Counted from the stretch's first letter, positions 39,142-48,643 are shown. The stretch: 64,000 nt of DNA from DATGPD01 sp041398565 (GCA_041398565.1 JAWKUN010000004.1:248001-312000); one strand, 5' to 3'. Translations and numbers: made by a program. The notes: generated by a model not told the origin, from the sequence alone.

Positions 39142-40554
39142 ATGCCTCGACGCTTCGTCTACGTCCTTCTTGTGTCGGTGTGCCTGGCGCGCGCCCAGGA
39201 TCCCCTCGACACCAAGCTCCGCGCCACCATCGACAAGGCGATCACGTGGATCGGTGCGCAGCAGGCCCCGGTGCGCGGGCACGAGGGCGCGGCCTTGTTC
39301 GCGGCCCCGGGTGAGCAGCGCCGACAGACCCAGATCTACGGCGGCGCCGCGGGCATCCTCGTGTTCCTCGAGAACGCGGCCGCCGTGCTGGACCACCCCG
39401 GCGCGCGGGCGCTCGCCGACACCTGCGCCGCCGGCTTGCGCGCCAGCCGCAAGAACCGCGAGGGCAAGCCGGTCACCTGGATGAACCTCGACGCTCCCGG
39501 CGCCACCTCGCTCTACATCGGCGACGCCGGCATCGGCCACGCGTTCCTCACCCGCGCTCGCCTGCGCGACGACGCCGAGGCGCTGGCTCTGGCCACCGAG
39601 GTCGGCGACTCGCTCATCGCCCGGGCGACCCGCGCCGGCGACCGGCTGACCTTCGACCGACAGGTCGAGATCATCTTCGGCGCGGCCGGCACCGCGCTGT
39701 TCCTGCTCGAGCTCGGCCAGACCACAGGCGAGGACCGCTTCCTGGCCGCCGCGCGCGCCGTGGGTCGTGGCCTCATCGCCGCCGCCGAAGCGAAGGAGCC
39801 CGCTGCCGAAGGCGACGTGCGCCAGCTCGCATGGCGATGGCAACTCGCCGGCAACGCTCCGTACGTGAACTTCAGCCACGGCACCGCCGGGGTCGCCTAC
39901 GCGTTGGCCCGCATCGCCGCCGCCACCGGCGACGTCGACTGCGAGCAGGCGGCCATTGCCGGCGCTGCGTCGCTGCTGGCGCAGACGATCCACCAGGGTG
40001 ACACCGCGGTGTGGCCAGTCATCGTGGGCGACGAACGGACCATGGGCAGCTGGTGCCACGGCCCCCCGGGAACCGCGCGCCTGTTCCTGCTCCTCCACTC
40101 GGTCACCGGCGAACAACGCTACCTCGACACGGCGCTGGCCTCGGCGCGCTGGGTGATGGCGCAGGCGCCCGGCACGGGCGAACTGGCGGCAGACGCCGAG
40201 TTCCCACCGAGTTTCTGCTGTGGAGTCGCGGGGGTGATCGACTTCTTCTGCGATCTCTACCGAGCCTCCGGTGACCAGGCATACCGCGACTTCGCCCGCC
40301 GTGGCGGCGACTACCTGTTGACGCGCGCCGAGGTCGACGGCGCGGGAGTCAAGTGGCCGCGGGGCGCGAGCGCGCACCGTGGCGCCGCCAACGCCTACCC
40401 GACCGATCTGATGCTCGGCGCCGCCGGCGAGGGCCTCGCCCTGCTGCGCCTGTTGACCATCGACCAGGACCCCGATCCCGTGCGCCACCTGCCCGACCGG
40501 GCGGTGCGCGTCGCCAAAGCCACCAACGCCGCCAAGGAGGGTGACGGCAAGTAG
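39142..40554 (+). CDS. Secreted LanC-like protein
   Basis: This 470-residue protein has a signal peptide (VYVLLVSVCLARAQ) and then an alpha/alpha toroid with LanC-like motifs. They are NFSHGTAGVAYAL (His246), GSWCHGPPGTARLF (Cys305, His306) and SFCCGVAGVIDFF (Cys359, Cys360). In LanC cyclases the zinc ligands are Cys of WCYG plus Cys-His of CHG; here the last motif reads CCG, so the ligand set would be different, with His306 or Cys360 in place of the missing His. Additional GxxG repeats (IYGGAAGIL, IGDAGIGHAF, IFGAAGTALFL, MLGAAGEGLALL) complete the toroid. No lanthipeptide precursor or LanB/LanM is nearby. Export makes a classical cyclase role unlikely; sugar hydrolase-like or peptide-binding roles are alternatives. 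Confidence 0.85.
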   Translation: MPRRFVYVLLVSVCLARAQDPLDTKLRATIDKAITWIGAQQAPVRGHEGAALFAAPGEQRRQTQIYGGAAGILVFLENAAAVLDHPGARALADTCAAGLRASRKNREGKPVTWMNLDAPGATSLYIGDAGIGHAFLTRARLRDDAEALALATEVGDSLIARATRAGDRLTFDRQVEIIFGAAGTALFLLELGQTTGEDRFLAAARAVGRGLIAAAEAKEPAAEGDVRQLAWRWQLAGNAPYVNFSHGTAGVAYALARIAAATGDVDCEQAAIAGAASLLAQTIHQGDTAVWPVIVGDERTMGSWCHGPPGTARLFLLLHSVTGEQRYLDTALASARWVMAQAPGTGELAADAEFPPSFCCGVAGVIDFFCDLYRASGDQAYRDFARRGGDYLLTRAEVDGAGVKWPRGASAHRGAANAYPTDLMLGAAGEGLALLRLLTIDQDPDPVRHLPDRAVRVAKATNAAKEGDGK

Positions 40555-40571
40555 CCCGCCTGCCGACGCTC

Positions 40572-41273
40572 CTATTGCTTGCGAAGATCGGCGTCGGTGA
40601 CCACCGCCGAGCGGCCGACGTTCGAGGCGTCGATTGCACCCACCAGGCGCGTCATCGTCGCTTGCAGCGCCGCGCCCAGGAGCACGCGCGGGCTCGCCGG
40701 TTTGAACCCCGGTGAGCTCACCGGCCGTTCGAAGAGCGGCTGCGTCAGGAGCAGCTTGCGCTCGTTGTCCTGCAGGGGGCCGTAGACCTCCACCTGCAGC
40801 CCCACCGCCGCCAGCGATCGCCGACCGTAGAGCTGCTCCTGTACGCCGCCCTCGAACGAGCGCAGGACTGGCTTGACGAGCAGCGCCTCGGGACTGGCCG
40901 CGTCGAGCACCTGCCGAAACACACCGGAGTCGCGCAGTTCGTCGCGCAGGATCTCGTGCACCATCACCGGCACCGGCCGTTCCCAGTCGCGGTCGGACAG
41001 GAACAGGGTCGGCAACTGCCCCTCGTCCTGCGGCGGCTTGCGCTCGTCCACTACCGGGGCCACGAATACGTCGCGGTCGCCCGGGGCGGACGCGCTGTAG
41101 CCGGTCGGCTGGTAGAACTCGGGATTGCGGCGCAGGTCCATCCGCGGCGGAGCGTTGCACGCGGCTAGCGCCAGGACGGCGGTCGGTCCCGCGAGCCCGC
41201 ACCTGGCGCGAACGAGACGGAAGACGGACGCGAGGCACCAACGGTCGCTGCGCATCGCCAGGATCTTCGCCAC
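40572..41273 (-). CDS. Putative lipoprotein, unknown function
   Basis: This 233-residue protein has a long signal region ending in the lipobox VLALAAC, so Cys39 would be lipidated after cleavage by LspA. The mature part contains DVFVAPVVDERKPPQ, a helix PVMVHEILRDELRDSGVFRQVL and strands with VEVYGPLQDNERKLLL. It resembles the general layout of transport-auxiliary lipoproteins (helix-plus-sheet domain binding periplasmic partners), but I see no specific family motif. The ATG at 41273 and an in-frame ATG six codons later (41255) are both possible. It follows the DUF4340 gene of the ABC operon by 60 bases and may be its last member. Confidence 0.75.
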   Translation of the reverse strand: MAKILAMRSDRWCLASVFRLVRARCGLAGPTAVLALAACNAPPRMDLRRNPEFYQPTGYSASAPGDRDVFVAPVVDERKPPQDEGQLPTLFLSDRDWERPVPVMVHEILRDELRDSGVFRQVLDAASPEALLVKPVLRSFEGGVQEQLYGRRSLAAVGLQVEVYGPLQDNERKLLLTQPLFERPVSSPGFKPASPRVLLGAALQATMTRLVGAIDASNVGRSAVVTDADLRKQ

Positions 41274-41333
41274 GCAGCCGCCACGAGCAAGGAAGAAGAC
41301 GCCGAGGAGTCCCGGCGTCCTCCAGTCTGCGTC

Positions 41334-43109
41334 CTAGGGCTGCAGCGGAGCGAGCAGCGCGCTCGAGTCGGTGACGCCCAACTCGAGAAGGGTGCGCGCG
41401 TCGGCCGAGGTGCGCAGCCAAGCCGGGCGCTGTCCGCCCGCGTCGCGGCCCCGATCGAAGAGCCACAGGGAACGCAGCGAACCACCACCCGCCGTACCGA
41501 TGTCGACTTCCAGACCTTGGCTCGCCTGCAGTTCGGCCTGCACCGAGGGGTCCTGGGCGTCGAGCACGCGCTTGCCACGCACGCTTCCGAGCAGCTCCAG
41601 GATCTCGCTCGCCAGGTCGCTCACGTCGGCACCATTGTCCTGGCGCACCCACTTCTGGGCAGCGGTGCGCTGCAGCACGGCGGCGTTCTGCCCGCCACGC
41701 ACGTAGCGAATCTCGGTCGCTGTGGCGGGCACCGACATCCCGAGCTTACGACTGACGTACTCGGGCCACGCGCGGCGGAAGACGGCGGCCGCGGCGCGGC
41801 TGACCTTGGCCACGTAGCTCTCGCCGTCGCGACGCACGTAGGTGAACTCGCCGTCGTCCCGCCCGAGGTGCAGGACCGTCGCCTGCGTCTCCTGCACGAA
41901 AGGATGCAGCGACAAGGTCAAGAAGCCTCGGTCGAGGCCGACCGCCGCCAGTCCACCATCCGGCACGTCGACGAACTCCTGCACCGACAGGTCGCGGGTC
42001 GCCTGCAGCAGCTCGTTGATCGCGACCGGTTCGGTGTCGCCCTCGATCGGCTGGAACATGCGCATCTCCTTGCCGAAGCTGCGCCGCAATTGGATGCGGT
42101 CGCCGACGCCCGCGCCCGGATCGATCTCGATCCGACCGATGTCCTGCATTTCGATCGGCACCAGGATGCGCCCGCGCAAGTCTTGCACCGGCACCTCGAA
42201 GGTGCGCGAGTAGTCCGCCGACACGATGTTGAACGCGATGCCGCGCGGCTCCTGTTGAGCGATGAGCCCCTGTGGCGTGTGCCAGACAGTGACCCGCTCG
42301 GTGCTGCCCGCGCCCTGCATCTCGATCTGCACGTCCCACTCCGGCATCGGGTTCAGCTCGCCGAGGAACTGGTCGACCGCCATCCCGGCCAGGTAGGCCA
42401 TGAGCGCCGCCGCCGCCTTGGGGTCGGCCTGAGTCTGCAGCGGCTGGAGGAGGCGGAAGTCCGCCATGCCGCGACGTTCGATCTCGATCACTTCCACGTC
42501 GTTGTTGCCGCCGCCGGCGTCCGCCCGTCGGCGGCGCAGCACCAGCCGCCGCACGTCGCCGAGCGGAGTACGGAACACCAGGCGTTCGCGCGCATCGTCG
42601 GTGTTGGCCTGCAGCACGGAGTACACGGCCAAGCCAGTGCGGTAGGCGTAGCCATCCATCGCCACGTACACGTCCTGATGCAACGGCCCCTCGAGCCCGA
42701 TGGCGATCTGGATCGTCTTGTCCGGGTAGCGCAGTTCGACGCGGGCCCGCGGTGCGTCGAGCCCCATCTGCGCCAGGCGGTCGGACGCGATGTCGGCGAG
42801 ACGCCCGTCCAAGAACCTCTGAGCCGAGTCCAGCGCCCCGGCGACCTGCTCGAGGAACGCGCGCGAGGCAAGATCCTCCACCGGCTCGACCATCCGGAAG
42901 GGGTCGACGGGACTCGCGTGGGCGAAGTGCAGCGGCTGGGCGTCCGGCGCCCGCTGCAGGACCAGGCGCGTGGCGTCGAAGGTGCGGCGCCCCGCCAACA
43001 GCGCCTCGGTCGGGACATCTTCTCTGGCGGCCCGCCGTTCCGTGCGCCACAGCCCGTACCCCAGGCCCGCCACGAGCAGCACCATCACCAGAAGACCGCG
43101 CAATCGCAT
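41334..43109 (-). CDS. DUF4340-domain protein of a Gld-like ABC operon
   Basis: This 591-residue protein has an N-terminal membrane helix (GLLVMVLLVAGLGYGLW) and a large extracytoplasmic region with repeated DUF4340-type units. Each unit has a predicted pattern like LRYPDKTIQIAIGLEGPLHQDVYVAMDG, and similar segments recur near FLTLSLHPFVQETQATVLHLG and TATEIRYVRGGQNAAVLQR. Proteins of this type usually follow GldF/GldG-like ABC genes; their role is unknown. The ATG at 43109 shares one base with the stop of the GldG-like gene (TGATG), so translation is coupled. Confidence 0.85.
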   Translation of the reverse strand: MRLRGLLVMVLLVAGLGYGLWRTERRAAREDVPTEALLAGRRTFDATRLVLQRAPDAQPLHFAHASPVDPFRMVEPVEDLASRAFLEQVAGALDSAQRFLDGRLADIASDRLAQMGLDAPRARVELRYPDKTIQIAIGLEGPLHQDVYVAMDGYAYRTGLAVYSVLQANTDDARERLVFRTPLGDVRRLVLRRRRADAGGGNNDVEVIEIERRGMADFRLLQPLQTQADPKAAAALMAYLAGMAVDQFLGELNPMPEWDVQIEMQGAGSTERVTVWHTPQGLIAQQEPRGIAFNIVSADYSRTFEVPVQDLRGRILVPIEMQDIGRIEIDPGAGVGDRIQLRRSFGKEMRMFQPIEGDTEPVAINELLQATRDLSVQEFVDVPDGGLAAVGLDRGFLTLSLHPFVQETQATVLHLGRDDGEFTYVRRDGESYVAKVSRAAAAVFRRAWPEYVSRKLGMSVPATATEIRYVRGGQNAAVLQRTAAQKWVRQDNGADVSDLASEILELLGSVRGKRVLDAQDPSVQAELQASQGLEVDIGTAGGGSLRSLWLFDRGRDAGGQRPAWLRTSADARTLLELGVTDSSALLAPLQP

Positions 43110-44698
43110 CAAATCCGACTCCGACGCCAGAGGACGAGGATACCGCTCAACAGCAGCGCGCCGGGCACCCCGAGGACGAGCAGCCAGAACACTCGGTCGA
43201 CCTGCTGCCCGACCAGCTTCAGCTCGCGCGGTTGGTAGCGCGTGCCGCGCACGCCGACCAGCGCTTTGCGCTCGGCCATCCACTGGAAGATGTTGAGGGC
43301 GAGGTCGCCGTTGGCGGTGGGGAACGCCGCGTTGTTGAAGGCGTAGCCGCTGACGATCACCACGTGCCCCGGCCGTTCGCCCTCGGTCGCCACGACATCG
43401 ATGACCGCCCCGACGCAGCGGGAGGCCATGACGTCGTTGCCCGCCGGTGCATACCAGTCCACCTGGCGCTCGCCACCCTCGCCCGCCACGGTGCGCTCTT
43501 CCAACCAGCTGTACTGGCTGGTCCGCAGCAGCGACAGGTCCACCGCGACATCCGCCGGCGGCTCGGCGCTCTTGCGGATCTCGCGCGCCATCTTCACCGT
43601 CGGAAAGCGACCGACGCGGTAGAGGACCCGCGTCAGTTCGTGCACCGGATTGAGGCCGGTGATCTCCAGGTTCTGGCACTGGAAGGAACCGTGCGTGCCG
43701 GGGCTGTCTGGGTGCTGCGGATCAGCGACCAGGTTGCACACCAGATCGCGGCCGAGACCGAAGCCGAGCCGCTGCCCCAGGTTCTCCAGCGTCGGGTTCC
43801 ACGACTCCGGGGTCGGCACGTACACGGGGTTGAGGAACAAGCGGCCGCCGCGGCGCAGGTAGGCGACGATCGCCTCGGCGTGGGCGTCGTCCATCTCCTG
43901 GCGCGGTTCAATCAGCGCCAGGCAAGCGGCGTCGGCGGGCACGGTACGCTTCTCGGCCAGGTTGAGGCGCGCGATCTGGAACCCCTCGCGCTCGAGTGCC
44001 AGCATCAGGCTGGAGTACGAGAAGGCGCTGGCGTCGCGGATGTTGGCTTCGCCGTACCCCTCGAGCACGTAGCACTTGGGGGTCCCTTCGACCAGGAGGC
44101 TCTTGATCGCGGACGAGATCGCTTCCTCGCCCTTGAAGTCGCGCAGCAGCGGCTTGGGGTCGCGCGTCTGCCCCGGCAGCGGGGTCGCCGCCGCCTGCCC
44201 CATGTCGATCTCGGCCAGGTCGAAGTCGACCGACAGCACCTTGCTGCGTTCGCCGACCTTGACCAGCACGAAGTTCTGGATACGTCGGTCGAGAGCCCGA
44301 GTCAGCTCGCGCACCTCGCGAATCTCGCTACGGATGTCGTGGTGGAACACCAGCACGCGGTCGCCACCGAGCGCGTGGTACTGGCGGAGCAGATCGGTGG
44401 TGAGATCCTGGATCGACCGCCGCAGGGTGTACACGTGGCGCTCGCGCTCGGTGGGCTGCTCGTGCAAGCCGAGTGGCTCGTACACCGTGTGCAGTTCGAC
44501 CGACTTGTCGGCGGCGCGAACCGCCTTCAGGAGCTCGGCGGAGTCCTCGGTGAGCGTGAACCGCCGCTGTGGCGACAGGTCGACCACCGCCTTGAATCCG
44601 GGTCGGGTCGCGAACACCACCAGCATCACCCAGATCGCCAAGCCGAGCCCGCTCGCCAGCAGGAGAGCCGACCAACCCGCGAAACGACGCAGCCTCAC
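43109..44698 (-). CDS. GldG-like ABC transporter auxiliary membrane protein
   Basis: This 529-residue protein has one membrane helix near each end (SALLLASGLGLAIWVMLVVF at ~9-28 and VFWLLVLGVPGALLLSGIL near the C-terminus). Between them lies an extracytoplasmic ABC_transp_aux (DUF4350/GldG-type) domain. Recognisable segments are FTLTEDSAELLKAVRAADKS, EEAISSAIKSLLVEGTPKCYVLEGYGE and the GATase-like block CLALIEPRQEMDDAHAEAIVAYLRRGGRLFLNP. GTG 44698 overlaps the stop of the permease gene (GTGA). GldG belongs to gliding machinery in Bacteroidota, but the same gene set is found in non-gliding bacteria and nothing here indicates gliding. Confidence 0.88.
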   Translation of the reverse strand: MRLRRFAGWSALLLASGLGLAIWVMLVVFATRPGFKAVVDLSPQRRFTLTEDSAELLKAVRAADKSVELHTVYEPLGLHEQPTERERHVYTLRRSIQDLTTDLLRQYHALGGDRVLVFHHDIRSEIREVRELTRALDRRIQNFVLVKVGERSKVLSVDFDLAEIDMGQAAATPLPGQTRDPKPLLRDFKGEEAISSAIKSLLVEGTPKCYVLEGYGEANIRDASAFSYSSLMLALEREGFQIARLNLAEKRTVPADAACLALIEPRQEMDDAHAEAIVAYLRRGGRLFLNPVYVPTPESWNPTLENLGQRLGFGLGRDLVCNLVADPQHPDSPGTHGSFQCQNLEITGLNPVHELTRVLYRVGRFPTVKMAREIRKSAEPPADVAVDLSLLRTSQYSWLEERTVAGEGGERQVDWYAPAGNDVMASRCVGAVIDVVATEGERPGHVVIVSGYAFNNAAFPTANGDLALNIFQWMAERKALVGVRGTRYQPRELKLVGQQVDRVFWLLVLGVPGALLLSGILVLWRRSRI

Positions 44699-45465
44699 CG
44701 CCACTTGCGCGACTCCAACGACTTCACCGTGAGGAAGAGGAAGAAGGCAGCTCCGCCGGCGTAGAAGGCGAGGTGGCTGGTGTCGATCAGGCCACGGGTG
44801 AACCAGTTCTGCAGATGGTCGTACACGTTCACCTGCTCGAGCAGGGTGCGCACGAAGGCGCTCTCGTGCGTCGGACCCGCGCCGGACGGACCGGCGAGAG
44901 TCGGCACCGCCAGCAGCGCGATGTTGAACAGCATCGCCGACAACGAGGCGAGGAGCTGATTGTCGGTGAGACTGCTGGTGAAACAGCCCACGGCGAGCAG
45001 CATCGCGCCGAGCAAGGTCAGCCCGACGTAGCTGGTGAACGCCGGCCCCAACGGCAAGGCACCGTTGAGGAAGGGCGGCCAGGTCAACGCCCACAGGAGC
45101 AGGGCCGTCGGCAGCCAGATCGCCGCGAAGAACAGCAGTGCCGCCAGCCACTTGCCGAGCACCACTTCGAACTCGCGCACCGGCGCCGTCAGCAGCACCT
45201 CAAGCGAGCCGGTGCGCCGCTCCTCGGCGAAGCAGCGCATGGTCAGGATCGGCGGCACCAACACGATCATGAAGTTGGTGCTGGACTGGAAGATGTAGGC
45301 GGTGGTGAAACCGTCGACCTCGCGCGGGAAGACTTCGTAGCTGCGGGCCAGCGACGACACCTCGAAGCCCCGGAAGAGGTAGAACAGGACGGCCACGACG
45401 TAGGCGACCGGACTGAAGAAGTAGGACATGAGCTCCTTCTTCAGAGTCGTGATGACGACGTTCAT
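44695..45465 (-). CDS. ABC-2 type permease, GldF-like
   Basis: This 256-residue membrane protein has six predicted helices. It starts with the typical LKKELMSYFFSPVAYVVAVLFYLF and contains MRCFAEERRTGSLEVLLTAPVREFEVVLGKWLA, the amphipathic segment common to ABC-2 permeases such as GldF and NosY. A second half has LLGAMLLAVGCFTSSLTDNQ. The ATG at 45465 overlaps the stop of the ATPase gene (ATGA). It should form the membrane channel with the ATPase and the GldG-like subunit. Confidence 0.92.
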   Translation of the reverse strand: MNVVITTLKKELMSYFFSPVAYVVAVLFYLFRGFEVSSLARSYEVFPREVDGFTTAYIFQSSTNFMIVLVPPILTMRCFAEERRTGSLEVLLTAPVREFEVVLGKWLAALLFFAAIWLPTALLLWALTWPPFLNGALPLGPAFTSYVGLTLLGAMLLAVGCFTSSLTDNQLLASLSAMLFNIALLAVPTLAGPSGAGPTHESAFVRTLLEQVNVYDHLQNWFTRGLIDTSHLAFYAGGAAFFLFLTVKSLESRKWR

Positions 45466-46430
45466 GCCGCCGACCCCTCGGCCGCGCTCGCCTGCAAGTC
45501 GGCGCCCTCGGTGACCTGCACGAAGAACTCCTCGAGGGTCGGCAGCTGCAGCCGCAGCTCCCTGATCCTGACCTGGCGCGTCTGCAGCACGGCGAAGGCT
45601 TCGTCGCGCGGATCCTCACCTGGACGGACCTCGACCCCGGCGGTCGCGAAGCCGTCGCCCGTCTCGCAGACGTCGACCGGCGGCTGCACCCCGGCCAACC
45701 CGGCGACGACTTGCCGCAGCGCCTCGCAGTCGAGCGCCGCCGTCACCACCAGCCGCCGCCCGAGGCTACGACGCAACAGCTCGTCCGGCGCGCCGTCCGC
45801 GCGCAACTGTCCACGATGGATCACCAGGATCCGACTGCTCACGTCCTGGACCTCGGCGAGGATGTGGCTCGAGAACAAGATGGTGTGCTCCTGCGCCAAG
45901 TCGCGCACCAACGTCTTCATGCGCCGGCGCTGGATCGGGTCGAGCCCGGTGGTGGGCTCATCGAGGATCAGGATCGGCGGCCGAGCCACCAGTGCGTCGG
46001 CCAACCCCACCCGCTGGCGGTACCCGCGCGAGACGTGGGCGACCAACTTGCGACGCACGTCGAGCACGTCGGCGCGCTCCATCGCCACCTCGACCGCGGC
46101 ACGCCGCTGCCGGCGCGGCACCCCCTTGAGCGCCGCACGGTAGCGCAGGTATTCCTCGACGCGCAGGTCGCCGTAGATCGGCACGTTCTCCGGCAGGTAG
46201 CCGACCTGGCGCCGGGCTTCGACCGGCGCCGAGAACACGTCGTGGCCACCCACCGACGCCGTGCCTGAGGTCGCCGGGTGGTAGCACGTCAGCACGCGCA
46301 GCGTGGTGGTCTTGCCGGCCCCATTGGGACCGAGGAATCCGACGACCTCACCCTTGCCGACCGCGAAGCTGACGTCGGCCACCGCGGTGGTCTGACCGAA
46401 CCGCTTGACCAGGTTGTCGACGCGGATCAT
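45462..46430 (-). CDS. ABC transporter ATPase, GldA/NatA-like
   Basis: This 322-residue ATPase has Walker A GPNGAGKTTTLRVL, the Q-loop VGYLPENVPIYGDLRVEEYL, a signature VSRGYRQRVGLADAL that replaces LSGGQ, Walker B ILILDEPTTGLDP and the H-loop FSSHIL. A C-terminal ~90-residue domain resembles DUF4162. The start is ATG 46430 (MIRVDNLVKRFGQTTAV); an upstream in-frame ATG adds nine unlikely residues. It opens an operon of ATPase, permease, GldG-like and DUF4340 genes, all overlapping. It lies 123 bases downstream of dnaK. Confidence 0.95.
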   Translation of the reverse strand: MIRVDNLVKRFGQTTAVADVSFAVGKGEVVGFLGPNGAGKTTTLRVLTCYHPATSGTASVGGHDVFSAPVEARRQVGYLPENVPIYGDLRVEEYLRYRAALKGVPRRQRRAAVEVAMERADVLDVRRKLVAHVSRGYRQRVGLADALVARPPILILDEPTTGLDPIQRRRMKTLVRDLAQEHTILFSSHILAEVQDVSSRILVIHRGQLRADGAPDELLRRSLGRRLVVTAALDCEALRQVVAGLAGVQPPVDVCETGDGFATAGVEVRPGEDPRDEAFAVLQTRQVRIRELRLQLPTLEEFFVQVTEGADLQASAAEGSAA

Positions 46431-46553
46431 GCGGGTCGTCTTGTAGCCGACCGCCAAGGCTCGGGTAACAGGAACTTGACGATCGCCGCGGCGCGGGCGG
46501 CTACGCCCGCGTCGGCGTGCGGACGCACATGCCGCGGCGGCTCGCCGCCACCC

Positions 46554-48467
46554 TCACCGCACTTCGAAGTCGGCGTCCTTGATGTCCTCGTCGCCGCCGC
46601 GCTTGGCACCGCTCGTGGCGCCCGCCTCCGCGCCGGCCTCGCCGCCGGGCGCATCGCCGCCAGGGGACTGCGCGTAGAGACCCTCGCTCATCTTGTGCAT
46701 CGCTTGCTGCAGGTCCTGCGTCGCCGACTCGATGGCGCCGCGATCTTCGCCCTTGGCGGCCTCGCGCACGCGCTCGATCTTGCCTTCGATGTCGGCCTTG
46801 ACCCCCGCGTCCACCTTGTCGCCCGCCTCGCGCAGCGTCTTCTCCACCTGGTAGGCCATCTGGTCGGCCTGGTTCTTCAGGTCGACGAGTTCGCGGCGCT
46901 TCTTGTCCTCGGCGGCGAACTGCTCGGCGTCCTTGCGCATCTTCTCGACTTCGGACTCCGTCAACCCCGACGACGTCTGGATCGTGACCTTCTGCTCGCG
47001 CCCGGTGCCCTTGTCGCGCGCCTTGACGTTGAGGATGCCGTTGGCATCGATGTCGAACGTCACCTCGACCTGAGGCATCCCGCGCGGCGCTGCCGGGATC
47101 CCGTCGAGTCGGAACTTGCCGAGCGTCCGGTTGTCCTTGGCGAACTCGCGCTCGCCCTGCAGCACGTGGATGTCGACCGCGGTCTGGTTGTCCTCCGCGG
47201 TGGAGTAGACCTGCGACTTGCTGTGCGGAATCGTGGTGTTGCGCTCGATCAGCTTGTTCATCACGCCGCCGAGCGTCTCGATGCCGAGCGACAGCGGCGT
47301 GACGTCGAGGAGCACCACGTCGCTCACCTCGCCGGCGAGGACGCCACCCTGGATGGCGGCGCCGACGCTCACCACCTCGTCGGGGTTCACCGAGCGGTTC
47401 GGCTCCTTGGCGAACAAGGCACGCACCAGCTCCTGGACCTTCGGCACGCGCGTGCTGCCGCCCACCAGGATCACCTCGTCGATGTCCTTGGCGCTCAACT
47501 TGGAGTCCTTCAGCGCCTGCTCGCACGGCTTGCGGCAGCGCTCGACGAGATGGTCGACGAGCTGCTCGAACTTGGCGCGCGACAACGTCTCCGACAGATG
47601 CTTCGGCCCCGTCGCGTCCATGGTGATGAACGGCAGGTTGATGTTGGTCGAGGTCGCCGAGGACAGCTCGATCTTGGCCTTCTCCGCCGCCTCCTTGAGA
47701 CGCTGCAACGCCATCTGGTCGTTGCGCAGGTCGATGTTGTACTGCTTCTTGAAGCTCTCGCAGAGCCACTCCATGATCACGGCGTCGAAGTCGTCGCCGC
47801 CCAGGTGGGTGTCGCCGTTGGTGGCCTTGACCTCGAACACGCCGTCGCCGACGTCGAGGATCGAGACGTCGAAGGTGCCACCGCCGAGGTCGAACACCGC
47901 GACGGTCTGGCTCTTCTTCTTGTCCATCCCGTAGGCGAGCGCCGCCGCCGTCGGCTCGTTGATGATGCGCTCGACCTTGAGACCGGCGATGGTGCCGGCG
48001 TCCTTGGTGGCCTGGCGCTGCGAGTCGTTGAAGTAGGCCGGAACGGTGATGACCGCGCGCTCCACCTTCTCGTTCAGGTAGGCCTCAGCTGCCTCCTTGA
48101 GAGCCTGCAGGACCATCGCCGAGATCTCCGGCGGGGTGTAGGCCTTGTCGGTGATCTGGACCTTCACCAACTCCTCCGCGCCGCCCACGATGCGGTAGGG
48201 CACGAGCTTCTCCTCCGCCTCCACCTCGTTGTGGCGGCGCCCCATGAAGCGCTTGATCGAGTAGATCGTGTTCTGCGGGTTGGTCACCGCTTGGCGCTTG
48301 GCCGGCGCGCCGACCAGGCGCTCGCCGCTGGGCGTGAAGGCCACCACCGACGGCGTCGTGCGACTCCCTTCCAGGTTGGGGATCACGACCGGCTGGCCGC
48401 CCTCCATCACCGAGACCACCGAGTTGGTGGTCCCGAGATCGATACCGATGATCTTCGACTTCGACAT
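46554..48467 (-). CDS. dnaK: Molecular chaperone DnaK (Hsp70)
   Basis: This 637-residue Hsp70 has the nucleotide-binding signatures IGIDLGTTNSVVSV, AVFDLGGGTFDVSIL and VILVGGSTRVPKVQELV, and the substrate-domain start VTPLSLGIETLGGV. The C-terminal lid ends in GGDEDIKDADFEVR, close to the usual DADFEV tail. ATG 48467 is standard. The gene stands alone: grpE, dnaJ and hrcA are not in the window, and no CIRCE operator is visible upstream. Regulation is therefore different from the HrcA-CIRCE model or the repressor site is elsewhere. Confidence 0.98.
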   Translation of the reverse strand: MSKSKIIGIDLGTTNSVVSVMEGGQPVVIPNLEGSRTTPSVVAFTPSGERLVGAPAKRQAVTNPQNTIYSIKRFMGRRHNEVEAEEKLVPYRIVGGAEELVKVQITDKAYTPPEISAMVLQALKEAAEAYLNEKVERAVITVPAYFNDSQRQATKDAGTIAGLKVERIINEPTAAALAYGMDKKKSQTVAVFDLGGGTFDVSILDVGDGVFEVKATNGDTHLGGDDFDAVIMEWLCESFKKQYNIDLRNDQMALQRLKEAAEKAKIELSSATSTNINLPFITMDATGPKHLSETLSRAKFEQLVDHLVERCRKPCEQALKDSKLSAKDIDEVILVGGSTRVPKVQELVRALFAKEPNRSVNPDEVVSVGAAIQGGVLAGEVSDVVLLDVTPLSLGIETLGGVMNKLIERNTTIPHSKSQVYSTAEDNQTAVDIHVLQGEREFAKDNRTLGKFRLDGIPAAPRGMPQVEVTFDIDANGILNVKARDKGTGREQKVTIQTSSGLTESEVEKMRKDAEQFAAEDKKRRELVDLKNQADQMAYQVEKTLREAGDKVDAGVKADIEGKIERVREAAKGEDRGAIESATQDLQQAMHKMSEGLYAQSPGGDAPGGEAGAEAGATSGAKRGGDEDIKDADFEVR

Positions 48468-48643
48468 GGTTGCCTCACTGCGCGGCGCTGGTGACGAATC
48501 GCGCCCCCACCCGAGGCGCCGATGCACGAACGTCTACGCTCCGTCCCCGTTTACAACCGCCGTGCCGAAGCTCGCGGGGGCGGTGATCGGCTCCAAGTCG
48601 GTGTGCGACCAGCGCTGGTGGCCACGCGGAGCCCGGGCTCACG

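Noticed and set aside
39142..40554. Lanthipeptide biosynthesis cluster
   Set aside because: Only a LanC-like protein is present and it has a signal peptide; no precursor, dehydratase or dedicated transporter is close.
41334..46430. Gliding motility machinery
   Set aside because: GldA/F/G-like ABC genes are widespread in non-gliding bacteria, and none of the GldJKLMN or Spr genes are present.
46278..48494. Long plus-strand frame antisense to dnaK
   Set aside because: Shadow of dnaK with His/Arg/Asp-rich composition and no homology that I can recognise.
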